A DNA stretch of 64,000 bases from Paraglaciecola arctica BSs20135 (GTDB taxonomy: Bacteria > Pseudomonadota > Gammaproteobacteria > Enterobacterales > Alteromonadaceae): positions 1-64,000 of the forward strand of contig NZ_BAEO01000068.1 in the NCBI RefSeq assembly GCF_000314995.1, given 5' to 3'. Below the pieces are notes generated by a model, which made no database searches, was not told the origin of the DNA, and saw only the letters and a list, made by a program, of their open reading frames with translations. Positions 27,692 to 36,311 of this stretch are shown piece after piece. The position numbers and the translations under genes were made by a program. How positions within the stretch are numbered: position 1 is the stretch's first letter; every line of letters begins with the position of its first letter.

Positions 27692-29146
27692 ATGAACACT
27701 CCGATATCTAAAAGTAATATCGACTTACCCATTCAACCAGTTTTTAGCCGTAGACAAGTATTAAAAGGTGGTTCGATTGCCGCTGCTAGTACAGCTTTTG
27801 TAGCGCTATCGACTCGTACTAACGCAGCCAGCTTACCTTTCAGCAATTCTTATGGTGAGTTAGTACCTACAGTTGATAAAGCAACAGGTCTGACATTATT
27901 ATCGTTACCTGAAGGTTTTGAATACACATCCTTTGGTTGGACCGGTCAAATTCAAGCGGATCGATTACCCACACCTACAGATCATGATGGTATGGGCGTA
28001 GTCGCAGCCAAAGGTAATATCATAGCCCTTGTGCGTAATCACGAATGTTCTGAAGGAGAAGGTTTTCCTTCATCACCAGCAAGCGGCAGAGGGATCTATA
28101 ACCAAGCTCAAAATGGTGGCACAACAAACATTATGTTTGATGTGTTAAAAGGTGAGTTTCTGTCTTCATACAACAGTCTGGGTGGCACAATTCGAAACTG
28201 CGCAGGTGGCCCAACACCTTGGGGAACTTGGCTTTCTTGCGAAGAAACCTTTCACAACTGGGGACAGGGTCCACAAGGGCTCAACCATGGTTATGTGTTT
28301 GAAGTACCTGGGTTTGGCATATCGGATGGTCAACCCATTACTCAGATGGGACGTTTTTCTCATGAAGCTGCAGCAGTTGATCCTGCCACTGGTTTTGTTT
28401 ACGAAACCGAAGATGCAGGCTCGTCGGCATTTTATAAGTTTGAACCTGCTGGTGAATGGGGTGATTTAAAATCTGGCGGCAAGCTTTATGCAATGGTACT
28501 TAACAGTACTTCAAGAGTAGATCTACGTGGTGGCCTTACAGAAGGCACAACTTGGGATGTTACTTGGCAAGAAGTGCCAGATCCAGATGCCATGAGTGAA
28601 AGATGTTATAGCCAAGCGTCTGATGCGGCAATTATCGCACGAGGTGAAGGTTGCTGGTATGACGATGGAAGGATCTATTTTGTATCGACTTCAGGTGGTG
28701 CCGCTGGACTAGGACAAGTTTTTTGTTTTGATCCCAGACGCCAAGAGCTAAGCATAATATTTGAATCAACCAACGCCGAAACTCAAGTAGATGGCCCAGA
28801 CAACATCGCTATTAGCCCAAGGGGTAATATGCTGTTATGTGAAGATGGCAGATCCAATCCTAAACGTCTTATCGGCTTGACTAAAAGCGGAGAAACATTT
28901 CCATTCGCTGAAAACAATATCGCATTAGATGCAGGTGACTTAGCCACCATAGACGCAGTTTACCCTGGCACTCAAAGTAACTTTTGGGACAGCGTAGGTA
29001 CCTCAACAGATGGCTCAAACCGCAGAAGTTTTACTAGTCAAGAGTGGGCTGGAGCCTGCTTTTATGGACGCTGGTTATTCGTTAATGTGCAATCTCCAGG
29101 AGTGACATTTGCAATCACCGGCCCCTGGGAAAATGGTGCACTTTAA
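27692..29146 (+). CDS. phoX: Tat-exported alkaline phosphatase, PhoX family
   Basis: This 484-residue protein has a twin-arginine signal: SRRQVLKGG (19-27), then an Ala-rich stretch to about residue 46. The PhoX/DUF839 signature NCAGGPTPWGTWLSCEE (169-185) is present, with the metal-site cysteine. Other family blocks are TPTDHDGMGV, LVRNHE, GRFSHEAAAVD and YETEDAGSSAFYKF. PhoX is a calcium/iron phosphomonoesterase that frees phosphate outside the inner membrane. Two Pho-box arrays precede the gene, and tatABC, the machinery it needs, lies directly upstream. Confidence 0.9.
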   Translation: MNTPISKSNIDLPIQPVFSRRQVLKGGSIAAASTAFVALSTRTNAASLPFSNSYGELVPTVDKATGLTLLSLPEGFEYTSFGWTGQIQADRLPTPTDHDGMGVVAAKGNIIALVRNHECSEGEGFPSSPASGRGIYNQAQNGGTTNIMFDVLKGEFLSSYNSLGGTIRNCAGGPTPWGTWLSCEETFHNWGQGPQGLNHGYVFEVPGFGISDGQPITQMGRFSHEAAAVDPATGFVYETEDAGSSAFYKFEPAGEWGDLKSGGKLYAMVLNSTSRVDLRGGLTEGTTWDVTWQEVPDPDAMSERCYSQASDAAIIARGEGCWYDDGRIYFVSTSGGAAGLGQVFCFDPRRQELSIIFESTNAETQVDGPDNIAISPRGNMLLCEDGRSNPKRLIGLTKSGETFPFAENNIALDAGDLATIDAVYPGTQSNFWDSVGTSTDGSNRRSFTSQEWAGACFYGRWLFVNVQSPGVTFAITGPWENGAL

Positions 29147-29157
29147 CTTCTCATTTA

Positions 29158-29186
29158 GCGCCAGCCTTAGTGCTGGCGCATCTTAT
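29158..29186 (+). terminator. hairpin between phoX and the PEP-CTERM gene
   Basis: GCGCCAGC (29158-29165) pairs with GCTGGCGC (29172-29179). The T-tail (ATCTTATT) is weak, so partial read-through to the next gene is possible. Confidence 0.5.
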
Positions 29187-29198
29187 TAAGGAATCAAA

Positions 29199-29765
29199 AT
29201 GAAATATTTATCTAAAACAGTCTTTGCATTGGTCATGTTATGTGCAACTAATTTAAGCCAAGCATCGATCATTGATTTACCTCTTAGTGGTAATTTAACA
29301 GACAGCGTAACCGGAGACACAGCGTGGTTACTCGAAGATACCTTTGGCAATGGTTTGGATTTCATTTTATTTGAGGTCACTGAATCGTCTTTGGTTGATA
29401 TAGTGTTAAACGCAAGCATTGATTTTGGCTTAAGTCTATATAGCGGCACAGTAGTGAATGACTTTGCCATAATATTTAATAACGGCAGTGACTTTTCCGA
29501 TTTTGACACAGACCTAACCTATATCACGGGTAGCGACCCGTTTGTTCCTGGAGCGGCAGATTTCCTGACAAATATCAGTCTTGAAGCTGGCTTTTACACT
29601 TTAGCCTTAGGAGGTAGCGAAGGTTTATTTGATACTTTTAATGAATATGCATATCAACTAGACGTCGATATAAATGCCGCTAAGCCCGTTTCCGAACCAT
29701 CTATATTGTTATTGCTATTGTTTTCAATGGCAGGGATGTTGACGAGCAGACGTAAGCAAAAATAA
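29199..29765 (+). CDS. PEP-CTERM sorting-signal exported protein
   Basis: This 188-residue protein has a signal peptide (cleavage near SQA, residue 23) and a C-terminal VSEPS-hydrophobic-SRRKQK tail. That is the PEP-CTERM signal processed by exosortase in EPS-producing Gram-negatives. The mature part is acidic and rich in Asp, Gly, Phe and Leu, with no catalytic motif. No exosortase gene is in the window. AAGGA precedes the ATG. It lies 52 bp after phoX and may share its phosphate response. Confidence 0.85.
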   Translation: MKYLSKTVFALVMLCATNLSQASIIDLPLSGNLTDSVTGDTAWLLEDTFGNGLDFILFEVTESSLVDIVLNASIDFGLSLYSGTVVNDFAIIFNNGSDFSDFDTDLTYITGSDPFVPGAADFLTNISLEAGFYTLALGGSEGLFDTFNEYAYQLDVDINAAKPVSEPSILLLLLFSMAGMLTSRRKQK

Positions 29766-29794
29766 TACCTTTACTCAACACAAAATAAACAACA

Positions 29795-29829
29795 AAGGCC
29801 CCATATTTAAAGTAGTATGGGGCTTTTTA
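29795..29829 (+). terminator. terminator after the PEP-CTERM gene
   Basis: AAGGCCCCATA (29795-29805) pairs with TATGGGGCTTT (29816-29826), with one G-T pair, followed by more T. Confidence 0.85.
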
Positions 29830-30075
29830 ATAATATCGAGTGTAGTCTTAAAAACTCCAATCATGCATGTAAAGCACAAGTATATTTAAACTTTCCCAAA
29901 CTCATCTTTTTAGGTTGTTTGAAAACATGGCCTTATGTTATTTCGCCTAATTGGTTTATTGCATACTAGATAGAAAATAAAAAACTCTAGCTACCAGTTA
30001 CATTAGCGATCAATAATTTAGGCTACGAGTAAATCTGAGCTTTTTTATTACATACTCGGGCGATAAGGAGCCATT
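29830..30075. other. noncoding stretch before the PhK-like gene
   Basis: Apart from the GATAAGGAG ribosome-binding site at its end, I see no gene, clear promoter or strong hairpin here. With the preceding terminator the gene-free gap totals about 310 bp. Confidence 0.6.
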
Positions 30076-33000
30076 ATGCAAGACATCGAATTACGGACTC
30101 GTCTTGACCAATATTATAGCCAAACGAAATCGGTCATTTTGGACAAACAACATCCTATATCAGGATTACTTCCTGCCAGTACAGCGGTGACTGTACATGG
30201 AAATTACCAAGACGCTTGGGTACGTGACAACGTTTACAGTATTTTAGCGGTGTGGGGACTAGCTTTGGCCTACCGTAATCTAGATGATGATGGTGGACGA
30301 GGATTCGAATTACAACAACGTACAGTAAAATTGATGCGTGCATTATTGCGCTCAATGATGGCGCAATCTTCAAAAGTAGAAAAGTTTAAACAAACGCGCC
30401 AGCCAATAGACGCCTTGCATGCGAAATATGATACTGCAACAGGTGACAGCGTAGTAGGTGACGATGAATGGGGGCATTTACAGGTTGATGCTACTTCAGT
30501 TTTTCTACTGACTCTTACACAGATGATTGCCTCAGGTTTAGAAATAATTTGGACCGATGAAGAAGTCAGTTTTGTACAAAACTTAGTGTATTACATTGAA
30601 CGAGCCTATCGCACGCCCGACTTTGGTATTTGGGAGCGAGGGGCTAAAAGTAATAGCGGTAATGTAGAGCTTAATGCCAGCTCATTGGGTATGGCTAAGG
30701 CCGCACTCGAAGCACTCTCTGGCTTTAACCTTTTAGGGGCCAAAGGATCACGAGCCAGTGTCATTCATGTTATTCCAGATAACATCGCGCAGTCTAATAT
30801 TACGCTTACTTCTATGTTACCCCGTGAATCAAACACCAAGGAAACCGATGCAGCATTACTCAGCATTGTTGGTTATCCAGCGTTTGCAGTAGACGACCCA
30901 GATCTAGCGAATAAAGTGCGTAACGACATTATTCAAAAGTTACAGGGCAAATATGGGCTAAAACGTTTTTTACGGGATGGCCATCAAACTGCACTCGAAG
31001 ATGAGGGACGTTTGCATTACGAAGAACAAGAGCTAAAGCAGTTCGAACACATTGAATCAGAATGGCCATTGTTTTATACCTATCTTTATTTAGATGCTCT
31101 TTTTCGTGATGATCGTGAACAGATAGCTGATTATCGTAAACGTCTCGATGCCGTGTTAGTAAAACAAAACGGTCAAAAGTTGTTACCTGAGTTATATTTC
31201 GTGCCAAAAGATTCTGTGGACAAAGAGCGCGAACAACCAGGCTCACAACAGCGTATTCCTAACGATAACGTGCCATTAGTGTGGGCACAAAGTTTATACA
31301 TACTTGGCTGTTTACTCGAGGACGAACTGCTCCGTCCCGGTGACTTAGATCCTTTAGGGCGCAGACATACCAAAGTACCTAAAAAACCTGTGGTGCAACT
31401 TGTTTTTTTAGCTGAGGATCAAGCTCTACAACAAGAACTCGAAAGCTTCGGTGTGCTTACCCAAACCCTTGAAGATATTTCGCCAGTACAAGTTTATCGC
31501 CCTGAAGATATCGCTACTATGCATGCTCGGATTGGTCAATGTGATGAGCTTGGCTTATCTGGCCGCATTCCTAGGCGACTCAAAAGCTTAACTACTAGTC
31601 GCGTGTATATGATGGGTAAACAACGATCCGTTTGTCTTACACCTTCTTTTATTCAGCGAGATTTTTTCCTAAGTTACGATATTGAATTTTTGGTACGTCG
31701 TTTTAAGTCTGAGCTAAGTTACCTGCACAGAAACTGGACTGAAGTGGGCAGGCCCACAGTCACAGTTTTACTTACACACAATTTATTAGATACAGATCGC
31801 AGTACCTTTTATGAGCTGATGAAACAGATTGCCAGTGGCGAAGTAGAGGGCATTCCAGTTTTACACGGCCTAATGGCCCAGTTAATTAATACAGCGGCAG
31901 TTGAACATGTTGAACACTTAAAAGATGTCATATTGCCTGAGGCACCATTAGCTGATCTGTTGTTGCAATCCTGTGTATTGACCTTAGCAGGGGAACATAC
32001 ACAACTGTTGCCAAGAGACGAAATAGCTATAGCTCTAGAAACAAATGTAAGCGCCTTAGAAGCTCGTTTAAATGCGGCCACCAATTTATATGAACAGATT
32101 GCCGTGCTGACTAAACTGGTAGAACTCAATACCATTGATGCGCAGATCCACATATATAACCAACAGCGAAGTTTGCGTGACTTAATTGAAGAAGTGTATA
32201 CCCAAGCAGGCCGTTTAAGACTTTGGTCGGTGTTAAGGCAAGCGACAGGACTGCAAGGCAAAATTGATGGTGATATTGGCTTAGCCGTTGGTGATTTACT
32301 GGTTGCACAAAAGTTTATTCAGGTAGGTCGGTCGTATCACGATGGATCTTTGATTACCCGTCCCATAGGTGATGGGGAGCTGATGCAACGTATTGTACAA
32401 TATTGCCGTGAAGACGTGCGCGACCAAATAATGACTCAGGAGGTATTACTCTATCTAGGTATATTAATTAAGGCACGCCCTGAGTTATTTAGTGAACTTC
32501 AGACTGTTCGAGCGAGCTTGTTGATCATACTGCTAACCAGTCAAATTGCGCGCACACAAAACTGTCACACTGATGAAGCTTACGAAATTTTAATGGATAT
32601 GCCTCCTTCAGAAGTACAATCTAGATTAGAGGCGGTATTAGAAAACTATCAACATCTGGCAGATTTACCGCAAAAAATGGAGGCATTACATGCTCATGGC
32701 GACACCGAGCAACTAAGTTGGCAGCAAAATTTAGGCTTAGAACAACTAGACACACCAACAGAGGGCTGGTTAGCTTGGCGTCAACACCAAGGCATAATTG
32801 ACCGTCGTTCATCCGACTTTTTAAGCAAAATTTGGCGAATATTACAGCATACCAGTGGCTTAGTGATCGGTAATCAGATGGACAAACGAAATCGTATCAA
32901 TAGCAGTTTAGTGCTAAGTGATATGACTCAAGGTGAAAAAGCTTTTGCACTGTTAATTGAGCATATGTTCAACAACATTCAAGCTGCTGAATATCGTCAA

Positions 33001-33270
33001 TTAAGTATAGAAACATTGAATGCGTTATCGAGCTTCTTTGAGCAAAATCCTACACTCATAATTGACGATGCCATTATTATCGACGTCACTATTGGTCACG
33101 CAGTTAACTTAGCCTATATTGCCCAATACCCTGAAAAACAAGATAACTATCAAGAATATAAAAGCCATGCTTGGGAGAGTTTTTATGAACAATCTCCAGT
33201 TCATAGCACTACTTTTATAATTTCTGCATTAAATCACTTATTAACCATAACAACGGCAAAAAACCCGTGA
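30076..33270 (+). CDS. GH15-like protein homologous to phosphorylase kinase alpha/beta subunits
   Basis: The 1064-residue protein follows the regulatory subunits of eukaryotic phosphorylase b kinase along much of its length. It has GLLPAS...DAWVRDNVYSILAVWGL (30-62), VVGDDEWGHLQVDATS (126-141), DFGIWERG (182-189), ELNASSLGMAKAALEAL, SEWPLFYTYLYLD, and later LSGRIPRRLKSLTTSR and RDLIEEVYTQAGRLRLW. The N-terminal part is the (alpha/alpha)6 glycoside hydrolase family 15-like domain. No kinase gamma subunit, glycogen phosphorylase or calmodulin gene is nearby. No signal peptide; cytosolic. A glucan-binding or hydrolytic role is plausible but unproven. Confidence 0.88.
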   Translation: MQDIELRTRLDQYYSQTKSVILDKQHPISGLLPASTAVTVHGNYQDAWVRDNVYSILAVWGLALAYRNLDDDGGRGFELQQRTVKLMRALLRSMMAQSSKVEKFKQTRQPIDALHAKYDTATGDSVVGDDEWGHLQVDATSVFLLTLTQMIASGLEIIWTDEEVSFVQNLVYYIERAYRTPDFGIWERGAKSNSGNVELNASSLGMAKAALEALSGFNLLGAKGSRASVIHVIPDNIAQSNITLTSMLPRESNTKETDAALLSIVGYPAFAVDDPDLANKVRNDIIQKLQGKYGLKRFLRDGHQTALEDEGRLHYEEQELKQFEHIESEWPLFYTYLYLDALFRDDREQIADYRKRLDAVLVKQNGQKLLPELYFVPKDSVDKEREQPGSQQRIPNDNVPLVWAQSLYILGCLLEDELLRPGDLDPLGRRHTKVPKKPVVQLVFLAEDQALQQELESFGVLTQTLEDISPVQVYRPEDIATMHARIGQCDELGLSGRIPRRLKSLTTSRVYMMGKQRSVCLTPSFIQRDFFLSYDIEFLVRRFKSELSYLHRNWTEVGRPTVTVLLTHNLLDTDRSTFYELMKQIASGEVEGIPVLHGLMAQLINTAAVEHVEHLKDVILPEAPLADLLLQSCVLTLAGEHTQLLPRDEIAIALETNVSALEARLNAATNLYEQIAVLTKLVELNTIDAQIHIYNQQRSLRDLIEEVYTQAGRLRLWSVLRQATGLQGKIDGDIGLAVGDLLVAQKFIQVGRSYHDGSLITRPIGDGELMQRIVQYCREDVRDQIMTQEVLLYLGILIKARPELFSELQTVRASLLIILLTSQIARTQNCHTDEAYEILMDMPPSEVQSRLEAVLENYQHLADLPQKMEALHAHGDTEQLSWQQNLGLEQLDTPTEGWLAWRQHQGIIDRRSSDFLSKIWRILQHTSGLVIGNQMDKRNRINSSLVLSDMTQGEKAFALLIEHMFNNIQAAEYRQLSIETLNALSSFFEQNPTLIIDDAIIIDVTIGHAVNLAYIAQYPEKQDNYQEYKSHAWESFYEQSPVHSTTFIISALNHLLTITTAKNP

Positions 33271-33284
33271 TCTAGCTGCTTTAG

Positions 33285-33312
33285 TTGGGTAACCCAAATT
33301 CGGGTTACCCAA
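33285..33312. terminator. hairpin between the PhK-like gene and mgsA
   Basis: TTGGGTAACCC (33285-33295) and GGGTTACCCAA (33302-33312) make an 11-bp perfect stem between convergent genes. No T-run follows on the plus side. Confidence 0.6.
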
Positions 33313-33335
33313 AAGTGAAATAGTGCCCAACTATA

Positions 33336-33743
33336 TTAGAAATTCGGTATTTCTCTGAGATAAGTGTCATCTACAAACAAAGGCGAGGTAACTATCATAT
33401 CTGCTGTGGCCATATTACAAGCAACAGGGATATTCCACACAGAGCACATTCTTAATAACGCCTTTACGTCAGGGTCGTGAGGCGCAGGATTGAGGGGATC
33501 CCAAAAAAAGACCAAACAATCCAATTTTTGTTCTGCTATTAAAGCGCCTATTTGTTGGTCCCCACCTAATGGACCACTATTAAAACAATGCACATCCAAA
33601 TTCAATGCTTTCTGTAAGATACCACCTGTGGTGCCTGTTGCGACTAACTTATGTTTGCTTAACTTGGCTTTGTGGGCCAAAGACCATTTCACTAAATCTG
33701 GCTTTCTATGGTCGTGAGCAACCAGTGCGATAGTTTTTTGCAT
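33336..33743 (-). CDS. mgsA: methylglyoxal synthase
   Basis: This protein converts dihydroxyacetone phosphate to methylglyoxal and phosphate. About 135 residues from the ATG at 33743 ([14 protein letters not shown]); a TTG seven codons earlier is less likely. The phosphate-binding ATGTTG, the [14 protein letters not shown] block, [20 protein letters not shown] and the late [10 protein letters not shown] segment match the family. The catalytic Asp in GGDQ and the His in HDPD are present. Confidence 0.96.
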   Translation of the reverse strand: MQKTIALVAHDHRKPDLVKWSLAHKAKLSKHKLVATGTTGGILQKALNLDVHCFNSGPLGGDQQIGALIAEQKLDCLVFFWDPLNPAPHDPDVKALLRMCSVWNIPVACNMATADMIVTSPLFVDDTYLREIPNF

Positions 33744-33797
33744 CTTGTATGAAACCTTTATCAAATATAGAAAATAAACTGAACAACAGAAGCAGTG

Positions 33798-34943
33798 TTA
33801 TAAACACACCTTATTAATCATTTGTTGCAAAATATGCACTGTTGGATCGACATAATCCAGAGAAATATACTCATCAGGTTGATGGGCTTGGTCAATACTA
33901 CCAGGACCTAAAACGATGGTATCGCAGCCTAGTTGATTAATAAATGGCGCTTCGGTGGCATAGTTGGCACTTTGGAATTTTTTACCTGTAAGTTGTTCTG
34001 CCAAAGCCAAAATATTTTGTTCATCACGACAAGCAAAAGCTGGCGCTGTGGGATACATTAAATCCAAACTTAAACGACTAGGATATTTAGCGAATACTGG
34101 AGCCAATGCTTCATCAATCATGGCAAGGGCTTGTTGATCGTTTAATTCAGGTACAGCACGCAAATCAAAATTGAGTTTACAATGCCCACAAATACGGTTT
34201 TCACCGTCGCCGCCATGGATGTGCCCTAAATTCATGGTCACATAGGGCACACTAAAATCGTCATCATGAAACTGACCTTTTAATCGACTCTGCAAATCCA
34301 TCAATTGACCAATGGCCTGATACATAATCTCGATGGCGTTGACACCTTTATCAGGATCGCTTGAATGTCCCGCCTTACCCTGAATATTTAGACTTTGTGC
34401 GATGTGCCCTTTATGTTTATAAATTGGTACTAGTTCAGTCGGCTCACCTATAATCGCCATATTAGGTTTTATAAGTTGTTGCTGGGCAAAAAATCGCGCC
34501 CCAGCCATAGAAGTTTCTTCATCTGCCGTGGCCAATATATACAAAGGTTTCTTCAATTTATTTAATGGAATGGTTTTTAAGGCTTCAAGAATAAAAGCAA
34601 AAAAACCTTTCATATCACAACTGCCTAAACCAAAAAGCTTGCCATCTGCTTGTTTGACCTTAAATGGATCGGATTGCCAGGCCCCTTCATCAAAGGGCAC
34701 TGTGTCTGAGTGACCGCTAAGCAACAAGCCACCTTCACCGCTGCCAATCTTGGCTAACATATTAAATTTATTCCGAGTTCCGGGTACATGTTGAATAGTT
34801 ATTGTAAATCCAAGCTCACTAAACCAACTTGATAGGATGTCAATAAGAGGCCTGTTTGTTTGATCTATTTTTTCATCAAAGGCGCTAATAGACGGACTTT
34901 TAATGATAGCTTCATAGTGTTCTAAGAAAGATAAATTTGGCAT
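33798..34943 (-). CDS. argE: acetylornithine deacetylase
   Basis: This M20-family zinc amidohydrolase of about 381 residues releases acetate from N-acetylornithine to give ornithine. The metal ligands lie in LLLSGHSDTVPF, GSCDMKGFFAF, ATADEETSMAGA, GEPTELVPIYKHKG and the late GPGSIDQAHQPDEYI. I use the ATG at 34943; a GTG two codons before is the alternative. It is divergent from argCBFGHA, as in E. coli, with a 343-bp control region. Confidence 0.95.
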   Translation of the reverse strand: MPNLSFLEHYEAIIKSPSISAFDEKIDQTNRPLIDILSSWFSELGFTITIQHVPGTRNKFNMLAKIGSGEGGLLLSGHSDTVPFDEGAWQSDPFKVKQADGKLFGLGSCDMKGFFAFILEALKTIPLNKLKKPLYILATADEETSMAGARFFAQQQLIKPNMAIIGEPTELVPIYKHKGHIAQSLNIQGKAGHSSDPDKGVNAIEIMYQAIGQLMDLQSRLKGQFHDDDFSVPYVTMNLGHIHGGDGENRICGHCKLNFDLRAVPELNDQQALAMIDEALAPVFAKYPSRLSLDLMYPTAPAFACRDEQNILALAEQLTGKKFQSANYATEAPFINQLGCDTIVLGPGSIDQAHQPDEYISLDYVDPTVHILQQMINKVCL

Positions 34944-35090
34944 AACCACCCAACTAAATAATTATTCACTTTTATTGCATAAATATATAACGCATGGCAT
35001 TATATGGACCAATCAGATACGACTGATAAATAAAATTATCGATTCGTGTAATTGTTTATTACTTTAACTTGTTTTGGTTAGATAACGTAT

Positions 35091-35168
35091 ATGTATTCAA
35101 TCGTTGAAAAAATAACATCCTATTTTATTTCCCTGCCTAGCTTCGCCAGTGTGTTGTATCGACGATAG
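35091..35168 (+). CDS. possible arginine leader peptide before argC
   Basis: A 25-codon reading frame starts ATG at 35091 and ends TAT-CGA-CGA-TAG, so the peptide finishes VLYRR. A small hairpin (TCGAC-GATA-GTCGA, 35159-35172) overlaps the two Arg codons. An intrinsic terminator begins 21 bases beyond the stop. The layout resembles a ribosome-mediated attenuator such as trpL. Against it, the Shine-Dalgarno is weak, no clear antiterminator is visible, and the start region overlaps a degenerate ArgR-like palindrome. Confidence 0.3.
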   Translation: MYSIVEKITSYFISLPSFASVLYRR

Positions 35169-35189
35169 TCGACTCTGTAGCGTATAGCT

Positions 35190-35242
35190 CACTCTTTGCT
35201 TTAAATTATATAGTTTAAAGCAAAGAGTGCTTTTTATTTTTA
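35190..35242 (+). terminator. intrinsic terminator in the argC leader
   Basis: A perfect 16-bp stem (35190-35205 with 35214-35229; CACTCTTTGCTTTAAA and its complement) with an 8-base loop is followed by CTTTTTATTTTTAT. It lies about 50 bp before the argC ATG in the sense direction. It must either end a short upstream transcript or be regulated for the arg operon to be read through. Confidence 0.8.
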
Positions 35243-35292
35243 TCCTCATTATTTAGTACACTGCTCACATTGAGCTTATAGAGAAATTCCCC

Positions 35293-36309
35293 ATGATCAA
35301 AACCTGTATTATCGGAGCCAGTGGTTATGCTGGTGCTGAATTGTCCGCACTAGTTCATCGTCATAGTCAATTTGAATTAGCCGCTCTGTATGTTTCCACT
35401 AATAGTGCGGATGCAGGCAAGTCTTTAGGCACTATTCATCCACAATTTTTTAACACCATTGATTTACCTCTGCTACCAATTGATGAAGATAACTTATCTG
35501 CCTTATCCGAAAGCTTCGATCTAATATTTTTAGCGACACCTCACGAAGCAAGCCATAAATGGATGAATGAGCTATGTGGCAAAAAAGCGGTGATCATGGA
35601 TTTGTCAGGCGCCTTTAGAATAAAAGATAAACACAAGTTTGCAGAATATTATGGTTTCGAACACCATGCTGACAAACTATTAGCAGACGCAGTATATGGT
35701 TTAGCTGATTGGCATCAAGAACAAATAAGTAACGCTAACTTGGTCGCCGTGCCGGGTTGTTACCCAACTGCATCTTTAACAGCTCTCAAACCTTTACAAC
35801 AAAATGCTTTAATTGACTCTACACATTTTCCTATTATCAACGCAGTATCTGGCGTATCAGGGGCAGGTAGAAAAGCTTCGCTGAACAGTAGTTTTACAGA
35901 AGTGAGTTTGCAGGCATACGGGGTACTAGGGCACAGACATCAACCTGAAATTGCTGACTATTTAGGTACTGATGTTATTTTCACTCCCCATTTAGGTAAT
36001 TTTAAGCGTGGAATACTGGCAACAATAACAGTAAAAACCGCAGCCAATGTTAGCGAACAACAGATTACCGACGCCTTTCAACAAGCATACCAAGGTAATC
36101 CCATTGTAAGGCTAAGAAACAGTTGGCCTAAAATTGATGACGTAGCAGGTACTCCATACTGTGACCTATTCTGGAAGTTAGATCCTAAAACTGGCTATCT
36201 TGTTGTGGTAAGTGCCATTGATAACTTATTAAAAGGTGCTGCATCTCAAGCAATACAATGTGCTAATTTACGCTTTGGTTTTGAATCTCATATGGGGCTA
36301 GTAAACTAA
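35293..36309 (+). CDS. argC: N-acetyl-gamma-glutamyl-phosphate reductase
   Basis: This 338-residue NADPH-dependent reductase catalyses the third step of arginine synthesis. It has the nucleotide-binding GASGYAGAELSALVHRH at the start, the active-site VAVPGCYPTAS with catalytic Cys, GVSGAGRKA, and FTPHLGNFKRGILATI. It opens the argCBFGHA operon; argB follows 2 bp later. Confidence 0.97.
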   Translation: MIKTCIIGASGYAGAELSALVHRHSQFELAALYVSTNSADAGKSLGTIHPQFFNTIDLPLLPIDEDNLSALSESFDLIFLATPHEASHKWMNELCGKKAVIMDLSGAFRIKDKHKFAEYYGFEHHADKLLADAVYGLADWHQEQISNANLVAVPGCYPTASLTALKPLQQNALIDSTHFPIINAVSGVSGAGRKASLNSSFTEVSLQAYGVLGHRHQPEIADYLGTDVIFTPHLGNFKRGILATITVKTAANVSEQQITDAFQQAYQGNPIVRLRNSWPKIDDVAGTPYCDLFWKLDPKTGYLVVVSAIDNLLKGAASQAIQCANLRFGFESHMGLVN

Positions 36310-36311
36310 CC

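Noticed and set aside
31809-32261. 150-codon minus-strand frame inside the PhK-like gene
   Set aside because: Antisense shadow with Ser/Cys-rich composition; the plus-strand gene is supported by homology along its length.
35084-35101. ARG box before argC
   Set aside because: Only the right half (ATTCA) is good and the left half matches 3 of 5 bases; the paired second box is not convincing. Kept only as an alternative to the leader peptide.
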